Shown here piece after piece: positions 10,150-20,858 of a DNA stretch of 47,936 bases. Position numbers and translations under genes: made by a program. Position 1 is the first letter of the stretch. Every line of letters starts with the position of its first letter. The notes under the pieces are model-generated. The model was not told where the DNA came from. It did not search any database and saw nothing but the letters and a program-made list of their open reading frames with translations. This DNA is from Gnetum montanum (lineage: Eukaryota; Streptophyta; Gnetopsida; Gnetales; Gnetaceae). Where the stretch lies: assembly GCA_015680685.1 (NCBI GenBank), contig MNCI01022085.1, positions 1 to 47,936 of the forward strand, given 5' to 3'.

Positions 10150-11563
10150 AACATGTATTCTATTTTTTCAACCATTGCATCCCCTAAAAATACCAACCAT
10201 GGTCTCACAAATCCTCAACAACTTTAGAGAATTTTCTTTGACTTAAGATATGTAAGCTTTGAGTGTAAGTAATGAATTAATACAAGACTTTTGCTTCTAA
10301 AGGTAATAAATCACATTCATGTAATAACCATGAGTAAGGTGTTTACATCTTCACCTTTAACTTATCAAGAAAATTTTTCTTTACACTCTTTTAATATCTT
10401 TCCAAAGTTTAGTGCCAAGTGCAGGGCCCCAAACAAAACATCCATACAATATAGTAGGATATATGATACTCTGAAAAATTTATTTTTTGACCTTCCAAGC
10501 TAGAGTCCTAAATGCTTACACTTATTTTTGAAAGTGTATAGAGTCTTGAAACCTTCTAATATTTTTTCTTTAATACACTTTCCCTACATGTAATTGTACA
10601 TATAAATAAGACCCAAGTATTTTTAAAAATATACTATATACACATTGGTACCTCTAAAATGAAATTATAGTAGGTATTTCTTGTACTATAGATCATCAAT
10701 TTTGTTTTATATACATTTAATTGAAGAAAATATGAATGACAATAATTTTCTAAAATTTGAAATATATTTTGCATGTCTTCTATAGTAGTGAAGATCAAGG
10801 TAGCATCATTTTCATATAAATGAAGATTCACTACTTGAAATCTAATTCTAATAGCATGACTATCTTGTGCATTACATAACCATTCTTATATTTCATTAAG
10901 AAAGATACCAAAGAGAGTTGGAGAACAACCTTGCTTAACTCTAATTTTTCTTTAAAATTAAATTTTTTTCTAAATTACTATCTATAATTTCAATAATTAC
11001 TTTCTCATATAATCTTTGAGTTGCTAAAATCAAATTTGAAGTATGGCTAATCTTATGCAAGTGCAACTATAGTTTTGTATAGATTAATAAATCATATAGA
11101 ATCATCACCTAGAGACACAGTGCTCCATGTAGTATCTAAGAGTAAGTAAGTGATCAACAATAGAGTGATTTTGTCTAAGACCTACTTAACATCTTGTCCT
11201 AACCTAGTTACCTTTAGCCTAAGAATTGATTCTCTTTTCTAGTAGGGTGTCCAACAACTAAGCAAAAATATTACTCACAATGATTATTTAATAATTGTTC
11301 AAATTATTTTTATTAACCTTTTTATATAATAAGAACAGTAGATCTTGTCCACTTTAATAATTCTACATATACACCATCTAAATCTATAGCTAGATGTTAG
11401 TTGTTTAGTACCCTCTATGAGTTTCTCAAAAGTAAATTAGAGAGGTGCTTACTATACAATAGTAGTAGAATTATCATCTTCTCCTATAAATATCTTATTG
11501 TAAACTAAGAAAATATCTTGGAAAAAATTAAAGGTTGAAGAGGTTTTACAATGAAAACATTGT
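10150..11563 (-). pseudogene. LINE (non-LTR retrotransposon) reverse-transcriptase remnant
   Basis: On the minus strand several reverse-transcriptase blocks follow in the right order. DGVYVELLKWTRS lies near 11385. VGLRQNHSIVDHLLTLRYY (the fingers block) lies near 11150. IRVKQGCSPTLFGIFLNEI lies near 10930. The catalytic block LYENDATLIFTTIEDMQNIF lies near 10810, and ILYGCFVWGP (the thumb region) near 10440. The usual YADD is changed to YEND at 10805-10819, and stops and frame changes separate the blocks, so it is dead. The right end is cut by the plus-strand Athila-like element at 11564. No endonuclease domain or poly-A tail was identified, and the left end is approximate. Confidence 0.75.
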
Positions 11564-11849
11564 TGATGAAACATTTGATAGCAAGGACCACGATTTTGTA
11601 TCTATGATATCGTAGATATGATGTAGTGGATTATGGTCATTCCTATAAATACGACCCCACCGTCATATCAAATCACACTTTTTTAAACCAAAAACTAGCA
11701 AAAATCTTATAGTTTGTTTTTTGAAGTTTAGAGTTAGTTGTGAATGCCCACAATATGGTGAATCATAGTTGTATGAGATCTTTATTTAAGTGAATTATTC
11801 TTAGACACAATTCATGATCAACAATAAAGATTGAAATTGGTCTACATCA
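11564..11849 (+). mobile_element. 5' LTR, first part (U3 and TATA box)
   Basis: Begins TGATGAAACATTTGATAG, close to the minus-strand reading of the inner-element LTR start (TGATGAATCACCATTTGATG). It carries TATAAATA at 11644-11651 and aligns with 27989-28296. It is interrupted at about 11850 and resumes near 17728; joined length is about 850 bp, as for the other family LTRs. Confidence 0.7.
11644..11651 (+). promoter_or_regulatory. TATA box of the plus-strand LTR
   Basis: TATAAATA in the context CCTATAAATACGACCCCACC. The 3' LTR copy reads CTATATATATGATCCCACC at 28090-28108, so the position is conserved. Confidence 0.6.
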
Positions 11850-12640
11850 TTGTGAAGTAGGTTCACTCCAATAATAAATCACCTTCCAATACTAAATCTA
11901 AATATGATGTAAAAGTAAAAATTTTTGCTAGAAACTAAGAAAACTAGCTATTTTCAATTAATTTATTAGAAGATTACAATAGGGTTCACATCACCCATAA
12001 ATCACCAAAACCTTGTTACACTTAAATGATATTGTAGACCATGAGACTCTACAATCATATAATGGTTGTTCTCACTGCAAGACACAACCAATAGAGAACC
12101 TCTTCCATATCCCAAGACTGATATCTCAATGCACAAGTAAGACATAAGAGAAGAGAACACACAAACCAACAAACCACAAGTTGTACTTAGAGCTACAAAC
12201 ACCAATTTCACTTCTTCAATTTGCTCATCCACTCTCTTTTGCTTAGCTCTTCTCCTATAAAGGCACTCTCTTACTCTCATGATGCCAATAATGATGAAAT
12301 ACAATAATATTTATGTCAAATCGGATGATAAGAAACCTAGAAACTTTTCCTCAACTTAACTTGAGGCTCTTTAGATGTTTCCCAAGTCTTCTTATCTTAT
12401 TTTGGGTATTTCCATTCTTTTAAATTATGTTTTGGCTGATTTACAAATTGGGATAGGTATTTTTGAAATTTTTCCCATCTACATGGATCATCTCTAACCT
12501 TAGGAAGACATCTCTGTGTCAACCTAACTCTCAATAAAGACATCTACTATTTTCCCAAGATGTTTCATCCAAGCCCAAGGCATCTCCTTCTAGGCCAAGA
12601 AATCTTATTCAAAGCTCTTCAAGATGTCCATCATCTTTGG
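11850..12640 (-). mobile_element. Chromovirus 3' LTR (shortened)
   Basis: Aligns over its length with 16784-17560. Shared stretches include AACTAGCTATyTTCAATTAA and TCTCAATGCAyAAGyAAGAC. The right boundary is uncertain because the U3 end appears deleted. Confidence 0.75.
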
Positions 12641-12689
12641 AAAAAACCCATAGCTCACCTCAAATGGTCTTTCAAAAATAGCAATATGA

Positions 12690-13430
12690 AAAGCATTATT
12701 TTATGAAAACTAAACATGACACAACAAGTTTTCCCACCTATTTGGTTATCCATAACACAAAAATATTAATATGTTCAGCAAGGAATTATGCACCATCTCC
12801 ATTTGGCCATTCGATTATAGATGATATGCACTCAAAAAATATAACTTTATTCCTAAAATTTTTTAAATGGATCTTCATAAATGACTTGTGAACTTGGAGT
12901 TTCTATCACTAACAATATTCAAAGGAATACCATGAAACTTCACAACATGTTAGGAAAATAAATTTGCAACATGAAAACCATCACTCACCTTTTTGGATGG
13001 AATAAAATGTGCCATTTTGGAGAACCTATTCACAACAAAAAATACTGCATCATTTCTACTCTTTATCTTTGGAATACTACTCAAAATCCATAGACATACT
13101 TTCCCATGGACCTTTGGGAGTGTGCAAAGGCATATAGTTTCCATCCACTCCTTTACCTCTTTTGAATTTCTGACATGTCAAGCACTCCTTCACAAATTTT
13201 GAAACTTCTATTCCCATACTAGGCCAAAAATAGTGCCTAAGTTCCTATGTTTTATCCCTACCTATGTGACTTGCCATGGCACTATAAATCTTTTCAAACA
13301 AAATATTTTCCCTAAAATCATAATTAGAAATACATACCTTTCCATTCTTAAATAATAGCTCATCTTGAATATGATAGTTCCTTCACTGGTCTATCCTACT
13401 CATCAATGGTTCTTTGATTCTTCTCCAAAC
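12690..13430 (-). pseudogene. Chromovirus integrase
   Basis: Reading from 13430 downward: an HHCC zinc-finger region (ASHVGRDKT .. HYFWPSM .. FVKECLTCQKFKRGKG), then the catalytic core with NDAVFFVVNRFSKMAHFIPS at 12993-13070, IVSDRNSKFTS near 12890, and a decayed YHPQSDGQTE block near 12780-12810. Stops interrupt the frame. The C-terminus and any chromodomain are missing. Confidence 0.8.
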
Positions 13431-13479
13431 CTATCCAAAATTCATATCATGCTCATACAAAGAAGAAAAATCAGCCATA

Positions 13480-13990
13480 CCTTCCACATGAGGTACGTTG
13501 AAATTCACCACATGCACCTTGAATAACACATCAGCCACCACATTGGCATTCCCACTTTTATGCTTCAACATAAAATTGAATTCTTATAACTATGCAACCC
13601 CTTACATGTGCTTTGCACTCAACTTCTTTTGTGAGTTTAGAAATTGAAGTGCTTTATGGTTCGTCATCAAAGTGCACTCCTTGGGCAACAAGTAATGCCT
13701 CCAATGCTTTATCTCTTGAAGAATAATTTACAAATCCTTCTTATATACATTATATTTTTACCTTAACACATTCAAATTTTTTGAAGAGAAAATAAAAGAT
13801 TTACCTTCTAGTGAAAGTTCCCTACAAATGAAAAGTCCACTTGCATTGAACTCCACCTAAAAAGGCTTCTAAAAACCTAGAATTACAAGTATTAGTTCAC
13901 TAGTAATCTTTACTTTCAACAAGTGATAGCTTCGTTGGGTTTCATTATCCCACCTAAAATATTTATTTTTCTTTAACAAAGCAAATATAG
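13480..13990 (-). pseudogene. Chromovirus RNase H
   Basis: The minus strand encodes HWRHYLLPKECTLMTNHKAL, then FLNSQKKLSAKHM and FMLKHKSGNANVVADVL. This is the usual plant gypsy RNase H pattern (HWRHYL..k.F.l.TDH..L, H..GK.N.vADaLSR). Stops and frame changes are present. Confidence 0.75.
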
Positions 13991-14049
13991 GTCACAAAAT
14001 ATCACTAAATATTTTGATGAATTATTTATAAAAACCTACTGAACTAAGG

Positions 14050-14920
14050 AATGATCTTACCTCTTCAACATTCTTAGGAGTTGGCTAATTTTTAATAGTC
14101 TCACCTTGGTAGCTTCTATTTGAATTTGATTTTTAGAAACTACATGCCCCAAATATGTGAGTTTCCTCTTCAATAAATGACTTTTCTTTGGATTGATTAT
14201 TAATTGTACCTCCTTTAACTTAAGACACACCATCCTCAAGTGATCCAAGTGCTCTTCTTCAATAAAGCTATACATCAAAATAGCATCAAAAAAGACAATA
14301 CAATACTTACCAATCAAGTTCTTTAATACATCATGCATCAACCTTATGAATGTAGTAGGTCCATTTGTGAGCCCAAATGGCATCACCAACCACTCAAATA
14401 ATCCATCTAGTGTTTTGACAGTTGTCTTCCATTCATCACTAGGTTTGATTATAATTTTATGGTACCCACTCTTCAAATTAATTTTGCTAAAGATTTAAGC
14501 ATTGATAAGGACATCCAAGATATCATCAATCTTTGGAATATAAAAATTGTACCTCATTGTTATCCTATTCACTACCTTCGAATCAATGCACATCCTTCAT
14601 TTATGATTGTTCTTCTTTGGCACTAAAACTATTGGAACTACATAAGGTGAAATGGATTCCCTCATGAAGCCATTTACAAGTTAATCCTCTACTTGCCTTT
14701 GCAGTTCAACCCTTTGATTTTATTTCATTCGATAAGCCCTCTCATTTGGAATGGTAGCACGAGTGATGAAATCAATCTGATGTTGTATATTCCTTATGGA
14801 TGGTAATCTATCCAATTTTCCCTTGAATACCTTGGAAACTGTCTCCTTTAATCCTAGCATACCTATAAGAAGTTCAACATACACATCATCATGGTTAGTA
14901 GAAACTATTTTCATAACAAC
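14050..14920 (-). pseudogene. Chromovirus reverse transcriptase
   Basis: An open stretch at 14057-14476 begins MKSGYHKIIIKPSDEWKTTV and continues with EWLVMPFGLTNGPTTF and LTYLGHVVS, all standard reverse-transcriptase blocks. The catalytic motif, normally YFDD, reads FFDA at 14282-14293: the second Asp is Ala. Upstream, 14720-14914 gives the protease-RT linker (RLPSIRNIQHQIDFI). The region between, 14477-14720, still encodes the fingers with stops. Inactive. Confidence 0.85.
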
Positions 14921-15559
14921 AAAACCAAAACTAGTTTCATTATGTTAATATATTTTTTCTCTCCTAGAAGGATTAAGTAAGTGTTAAGTAAGCTTTTTTA
15001 TCTCATTTGTTCAAATTTATTTGGAATAAAATCATAAATTCCATTAGGTCTTGCTACACTTCACATATTTCTTGCATCATCTAGTTGAGAACCATTGTCA
15101 AAATTCCAAGGTCTACTAAGAATTACATTAGCATAATCTATTGAAAGCACATCACACTTCAATACATCATGAAAACCTCTAATTTTAAATCTCAAAGTAC
15201 ATTGTTCCATTACATCTTGGGAAAATTCTCTAGACAACTAATTCCATTACATCTTGGGAAAAATCTCTAGACAACTAATGCACCTTATCAGGTCTTGGGA
15301 TTTCTAGTAATTACAACTAACCCAATCTAGTAATTACCCTAGCATAAATAATATTTTCTTGGGATTTCCCATCAATCAAAACATGAATATACTTCTTACT
15401 AAGCAAAAATATAGCTCTAATCCTTAATAGAAACTTCGTAAGAGGGTGATCTCCTTTATTTACATTCCCATGAATGCAAAATAATTTAATTTAGAAACAT
15501 CCTCAATTTTTGAAGATTTAGAATTACCTCTTTGAATAACTTGGCTTGATGACTTTCAT
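14921..15559 (-). other. Chromovirus protease and linker region, not resolvable
   Basis: By position this should encode the aspartic protease between gag and reverse transcriptase. I could not recognise the active-site DTG/DSG motif. A short direct repeat, ATTCCATTACATCTTGGGAAAA, occurs near 15205 and 15241. Confidence 0.4.
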
Positions 15560-16760
15560 CGTTTATACATCCTTGCCCTTGGCTACCTTGTGAAGTAGAC
15601 ATATCAATTGGTTATGTCCCCATTCTCCATACTTGAAGCACTAGATTTTTTATGAGCTACTACCTTGAACTTTGCCTCCCTTGCCTTGATCCTTATTGGC
15701 TTTGCCATTCTCATAATCTCTTTTAGTCTTCTTGTCTTAGGTGCTCTCCCTATCTTTAGATTTGGACATAGATTCCTTATCCTTTCCCTTGGAAGTTTGT
15801 TTACTCATATTTCTAAATTGACCTAATTTCCTCTCAGCCTTGAGTGTCAAATCATAAGGCTCATCAAGAGTTTATGGCTCATAAAAAGATAACTCCTATT
15901 GGTATGCCATTTTGAGACCTTCTAAAAAGATTGAAGCTTATTCATGTTCCTCCCAATTTACCTTAGCTAGATGGAATAGATCACAAAATTCAATGTAGAA
16001 TTCTTTAACATCCTTTTCATCTTACCTTAGAAATTTCAACTTCATACTAGTTTTTTGTCTCTAATGAGATTGCTCAATTTTTTTCTTTAACTAGTATTTC
16101 ATCAAATTCCAATCTTTGATAGGTTCACCATTTCATCTTTCATAACCTTGGGACTTCTTTTCCATAATGTAGAAGTCATACCTTCTAATCTAGATTTATT
16201 AATAAGTACCCTCAAGTTATTTCGTACCTCTTCCAACTAGAAATGCTTCTCAAGTGCCTTTAGCCAACTTGTAAAGCATTGGTGCCACCTACACTATTAA
16301 AAGTCTTCAACTCCATCTATGGAAATCTAGAAACATTTTTGAATGTTCTAGTGAGCCTTTCCTCATGTTTCTCATTAAGCTTTCTTGGAGAAGAAGTCTT
16401 TAACATCATTGGAGCTCTCATATTTCTCATCTAAGGAATATGATATCCTTCCATTAAAATCCTTGGCTGATGATTTCCTATACTCCCATAGATGGATTGT
16501 CCTTCCTTTTCATTTTCTTGATCTCCACTTGGTTGTGAAACTTCTTCATCTAAATGTGCATATTTTTCACCTCTACATGTTTGGATATGGCTAGGATTGA
16601 CATTTCTATCTACCTTTACACTGATTTTATCTAACCAAGAAACCAACATCTAAAAGGTAGACTTCATGCTCTCCATGCCTCAATTAAGTACTTCCACCTA
16701 TTTCTTCTTAGGTTTCATTTGAAATTGATAAAATCCTCAATGAAAATTGAAGAAAAAATA
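15560..16760 (-). pseudogene. Chromovirus gag
   Basis: The clearest part is the nucleocapsid end: a Lys/Asp/Ser-rich stretch (SKGKDKESMSKSKDRE near 15770), then a CCHC-like knuckle CFKYGEWGHNQLIC near 15604-15645 in which the second Cys has become Tyr. The N-terminal part near 16431-16649 is open, but I cannot assign it a domain. The intervening capsid region has several stops. Confidence 0.65.
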
Positions 16761-16766
16761 AAGTTA

Positions 16767-16780
16767 GGCTTCGATATCAA
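16767..16780 (-). promoter_or_regulatory. Chromovirus primer-binding site (tRNA-Met type)
   Basis: The minus strand reads TTGATATCGAAGCC, close to the plant initiator tRNA-Met site TGGTATCAGAGCC, three bases inside the LTR end TCCAACA. Confidence 0.65.
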
Positions 16781-16783
16781 TAA

Positions 16784-17727
16784 TGTTGGAGCATGTTCAT
16801 TCCAATAATACATCACCTTCCAATACTTAATCCAGATATTATGTAAAGACAAAAAAGTTTAGTAGAAAACAAGAAAACTAGCTATCTTCAATTAATTTAT
16901 TAGAAGATTACAACAAGGTTCGCACAACCCTGAACTCACCAAAACCCTATTACACTCAAATAATATTACAGAGCATGAGGATCTACAACCACACAATGAT
17001 TGTTCTCAATGCAAGACACAACCAGTAGTGAATCTCTCCCATAGCTTAGGACTAAGATCTCAATGCATAAGCAAGACACAAGAGAATATAACACATAGAC
17101 CAATACACCATAAGTTGGACTTGGAGCTACAATCACCAATTGCACTATCTCAATGTGCTCACCTGCTTTCTCTTACTCAACTCTTCATAATCAAAAGCTA
17201 TCTTTTACTCTTATAATACCAACAATGGTGAAATACAACAATATTTATGTCAAACCGAAATATAAGAAATCTAGAAACCTTTCCTCAACTCAACTAGAGA
17301 CTCTTTAGAGGTTTTCCAATTCTTTTCATCTTCTTCTTGGTTTTTTTTTGTCCTTTTTCATCATGTTCTAGTTGTTTCCTGAACTAAGATAAGTGTTTTT
17401 GGAAGTTTCATCATTTATATGTATCATCTCTAACATTGTAAATATGTCTCTATGTCAACCTAGCTCTTAACAAAGATGTATGCTATTTTTCCAGGACATC
17501 TCATTCTGGGCCAAGACATCTTACTCAAGATGTCTTGCATGAGATGTCTCCTCTAAGAAGTCTCACATTTGGCTGAGACATCTCCTCTAAATTCAAGATG
17601 TCTCTTGTCACCTAGAGGTATTAGCCAAGGCATCTTATAGCCCTCCTGAACATCTCTCTAATATCTGAAACTTGCAAAACACACATGTAGGATAGAGCAA
17701 GAGGATAGGAAGAAGTGTTCCTATACC
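16784..17727 (-). mobile_element. Chromovirus 5' LTR
   Basis: Left end TGTTGGAGC (minus TCCAACA) next to the primer-binding site. It contains repeated GAGATGTCTC / AAGATGTCTT motifs at about 17500-17610. The right end near 17727 is set by where the host LTR homology resumes. Confidence 0.7.
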
Positions 17728-18292
17728 ACATTGCAAAATTACACATAAAATAGATTTATTTTTCAATGTCATTTAATTTTCCTTTGTCATTTATATTTCT
17801 TAAGTCATTTACTATTACCATGTTCATTAATATGGGTAGAAAAAATAGGACTAGTTTCAAGCATAAAGTGTACTTATTTAGCAACCTAGTAGTGAATTTA
17901 CTTTATTTGCTCAGTAGTAAAGTTTCTTGGTAGTATTAATAATAATTACATTAGCCGAAGACATGTATGACAAGTTAGGATTGCATACTTATTATTAAGG
18001 GGCTAGAATAGCTTTACAGTTCCATTATTCTTAGTGATAGAATTCATAATCATTTTCATCATGTTTACCCTTAGCATACTTAAAGCCAACCAACATCAAT
18101 TGATCATATACCTCATTAAGAGTTAAATCATATGTTTTTCACTTCAGTAAATCTAAGTAAGAGGATAACAATCACAAACCTATTATCAACTCATTGGTAT
18201 ACTTACATTATACATTCATGGATTATGATTTGGTTGCATATGAATACTTATGACTCGTAAAGTTGAGTGTTGGAATTCTCTCCTAGTCATCA
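17728..18292 (+). mobile_element. 5' LTR of the plus-strand Athila-like element, second part
   Basis: Aligns with 4040-4568 and 28310-28680. Shared motifs include ATTTACTTT, GCTCAGTAGTAAAGTT-like and AACCAACATCA-like sequences. Ends TAGTCATCA, directly before the primer-binding site. Confidence 0.7.
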
Positions 18293-18293
18293 T

Positions 18294-18311
18294 TGGTACC
18301 ATTATCAAGGA
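18294..18311 (+). promoter_or_regulatory. Decayed primer-binding site for tRNA-Asp
   Basis: The site reads TGGTACCATTATCAAGGA. Against the Athila-type tRNA-Asp site TGGCGCCGTTGCCGGGGA, 11 of 18 bases agree, and all seven differences are C-to-T or G-to-A. It lies one base after the LTR end. Confidence 0.65.
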
Positions 18312-18436
18312 TTTGTTAATGTTTTCTAGTTAGATGATTCTAATATAATTCATTGTACTAAAAATTATCAAACTTATCTTTCATACTTAAAATAATTGAT
18401 CAAAACACAAACACTTAAGTGTTAATAGACTAAAAA

Positions 18437-20640
18437 ATGGCTTCTACACATAAAGTGAAATCTCCACATGCTATTAACCTCAATGAAAGTAATGATAGGA
18501 ATTATAATAAAGAAAAATAAAATGGATAAATGAAAATTAGAATATCATGTGCTCATGATAATTCTTACTATATTTTATATTTATTTTCGGCTAAGATGAA
18601 TAGTTTAGATGGAGACACTTTTAAGGTAACATTGTCATGTTGCTTGATTAGTTAGCAATATCAATGCTTCAAGAAGTCCTATTAAAAGCAAGTATTGATC
18701 ATGCATAAGAAGGATATCAAATTACCAAAAACATGATAATGCCATATCAGCTAACAAAGGCTCAAGTAAGAGGAGGTGCTATCATGGTGACAAGATATGC
18801 ACAAGAAAAAGTGAAAAGGGCACCGTAGATAATTTTCATTATAAAGAAGAAATGTATGCCATACAAAGATGAGAAGTATCATCATTTTCATACATCCAAT
18901 TGTCAATCAATTTTTCTATGCACTAAAGATCCTATAAAGTTAAGATTACTTTCAGCCCTTACAAAGACTCTTGAAAGGGATGAGACAAACTCTAGGCTTA
19001 GGAGGAATTCAAGGCCTATAATATCTAACAAATCTAGAAGGGATAAATCAAGGAGCTATAAAATAAAATCTAATTAGCACCATTCTTCAAGTTTCTCATC
19101 CTCTTCTTTGCAATCATCAACTGAATCTAACAAGGGAGGATGAAGATTAAGGGATCATCACAAGAAAATAAGAAGGGATCATGATAGGCACACCAACAAA
19201 AGAAGGTGTTTTAATGAGGAAGAAGAAGATTATGAAGATAGAGAAAGAGACATAAGACATGAGAGAAGAGAATATTATAAGCATTAGAGGAGTCACCACT
19301 ACAACAAAGATTACAAACCCTTATTGACCACCCAAAGCATGATTAACATTAGAGAGATAGTATACATATTAATGAGGCACCTAAGAAATAGTCACATTAG
19401 GTGACTTGATATGAATAACATTTCAAAGTTTAAATGTGGATACAATGAAATTCCAAAATATTAGCTTTAAGTATTTTATGATGTATGTTCCCTACATAAT
19501 ATAGAGAAGGAATGGTAGAAATTAAATTTATTTTCTTGAACACAAATAAAGAAAGAGGAAAGCTAGTACAAATCCTTAGACTTAGAATCCATTAGATTAT
19601 GGAGTATAATGCTAGAGATATTCAATGAAAAGTACCAAACTTAAGAGTGTCAAGTTTAAGAAAACAAATCTAGGGATACAAACAAGGGATACATGAATCC
19701 CTTTATGTAGCAATGGAAATATATTATTCACTATTACATCACTACCTAGGTCATGGATATTCTCAAATAGAACAATTGTGACATATTATTGATGGATTAA
19801 GAAATAAAAAAAGAGAGATCCTTAGTGTGTATGCCCAAGGAAGATTATCAAAGATGATAGCCCATTGAATTTAATGGCTACAAGACCAAGTAGCAAAATA
19901 AGAAGGGAACCTATGTAAAAGAGAATCAGCTGAAGATTATAAGAGAGATTTGTGAGAGTCTATGAGACACAAGAAGAAGAAACAATGAAAGATATGATTT
20001 AGCAAACATATATACCTATTCAAAAATCATTAAATGATATTGTAGTAAAGGTTGAGAAAATGTGAAACTTTATAAATGAAAATTTTGTAATATCATTAAA
20101 GATAGTAGAAGAGAAAACTCATCAAGCATTCATAAAAAGTAAGGACAAGAAAAAGAAGAGGTATAATGAATGTAAAAATTAAAAAAATAAAGTTAAAGTT
20201 GTTATAATGGAGAAGGTTATGGACACAAGTTGAAAATACACAAATGAGTACAATGTGTATCAATATGAACATCCTAAGGGATGTTTTCCTATTATGTCCA
20301 TTTACAAGAGTCCAAGGCATATGTACTTAATCTAAAGTTTTTCAAAAGGAATATGCCTAAAAGATTATCTTACCCATAAGGTAATTATAGACAATGCTAT
20401 TAAAAATTATATTATCATAGTGGGACTTATCCTTAACCATAAGAGTAATACCAATAGTAGTGGAAACAATCAGAGTCATGAGGGATACCATTGCCAAGGG
20501 AACAATATCTCTATTGATAGCCAAATTCTTAAGGATATTATGTCCAATGTCATATATCCCTAGGTAGTACTCCTGCTCATGTTTCTTCTCATTACTATCA
20601 CATTAAGGACTTCTAGAATTATGTCCATTGTCATTAGAAG
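18437..20640 (+). pseudogene. Athila-like gag, plus-strand element
   Basis: The first ATG after the primer-binding site gives MASTHKVKSPHAINLN. The middle has a basic stretch (RRDKSRSYKIKS near 19030-19075), then an acidic/basic mix (CFNEEEEDYEDRERDIRHER near 19210-19270). Near 19750-19860 the frame gives GYSQIEQL..HIIDGL and ILSVYAQGRLSKMIA, matching the retrotransposon gag domain of the inner element. Near 20235-20290 YNVYQYEHPKGCFPI matches VYQCEHPKGCCPI of the inner gag. Many stops and shifts are present. Homology ends near 20640, where unrelated pol sequence begins. Confidence 0.7.
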
Positions 20641-20858
20641 AATTGGCCTATCCTATTGGGAATCACCTAGTTGAGCTATAACATCCAAAAGTACTTAGCT
20701 ATGGGATTTTCTTTGGTAGAATTGGTGATTGGAAAGTAGTCCATTACCCCTCATATGATTTATCCTAGCTTTCAAGGACATCATCCTTCATCAGATGAGT
20801 TTTTAAGGATGTGGTCAAAAAATGTTTAGGTAGCAAGGGACTATTTAGAGAGGGTTGT

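Larger units (their letters stand above)
11850..17727 (-). mobile_element. Chromovirus-type Ty3/gypsy retrotransposon nested in an LTR
   Basis: Two LTR copies (11850 to about 12640, and 16784-17727) flank a gag-pol internal region on the minus strand. A tRNA-Met-like primer-binding site adjoins the right-hand (5') LTR. The left-hand LTR is about 150 bp or more shorter than the right-hand one and runs into integrase sequence, so U3 and the pol end were lost. Removing the element joins two parts of the host LTR (matching 28280-28320 in the other copy), which proves the nesting. A clean 5-bp target duplication could not be read (CATCA on the left against CATTG on the right at the most likely ends). 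Confidence 0.8.

Noticed and set aside
11845-11850. Clear target-site duplication of the chromovirus
   Set aside because: Candidate pentamers left and right (CATCA and CATTG) agree at only three of five bases, so the ends stay approximate.
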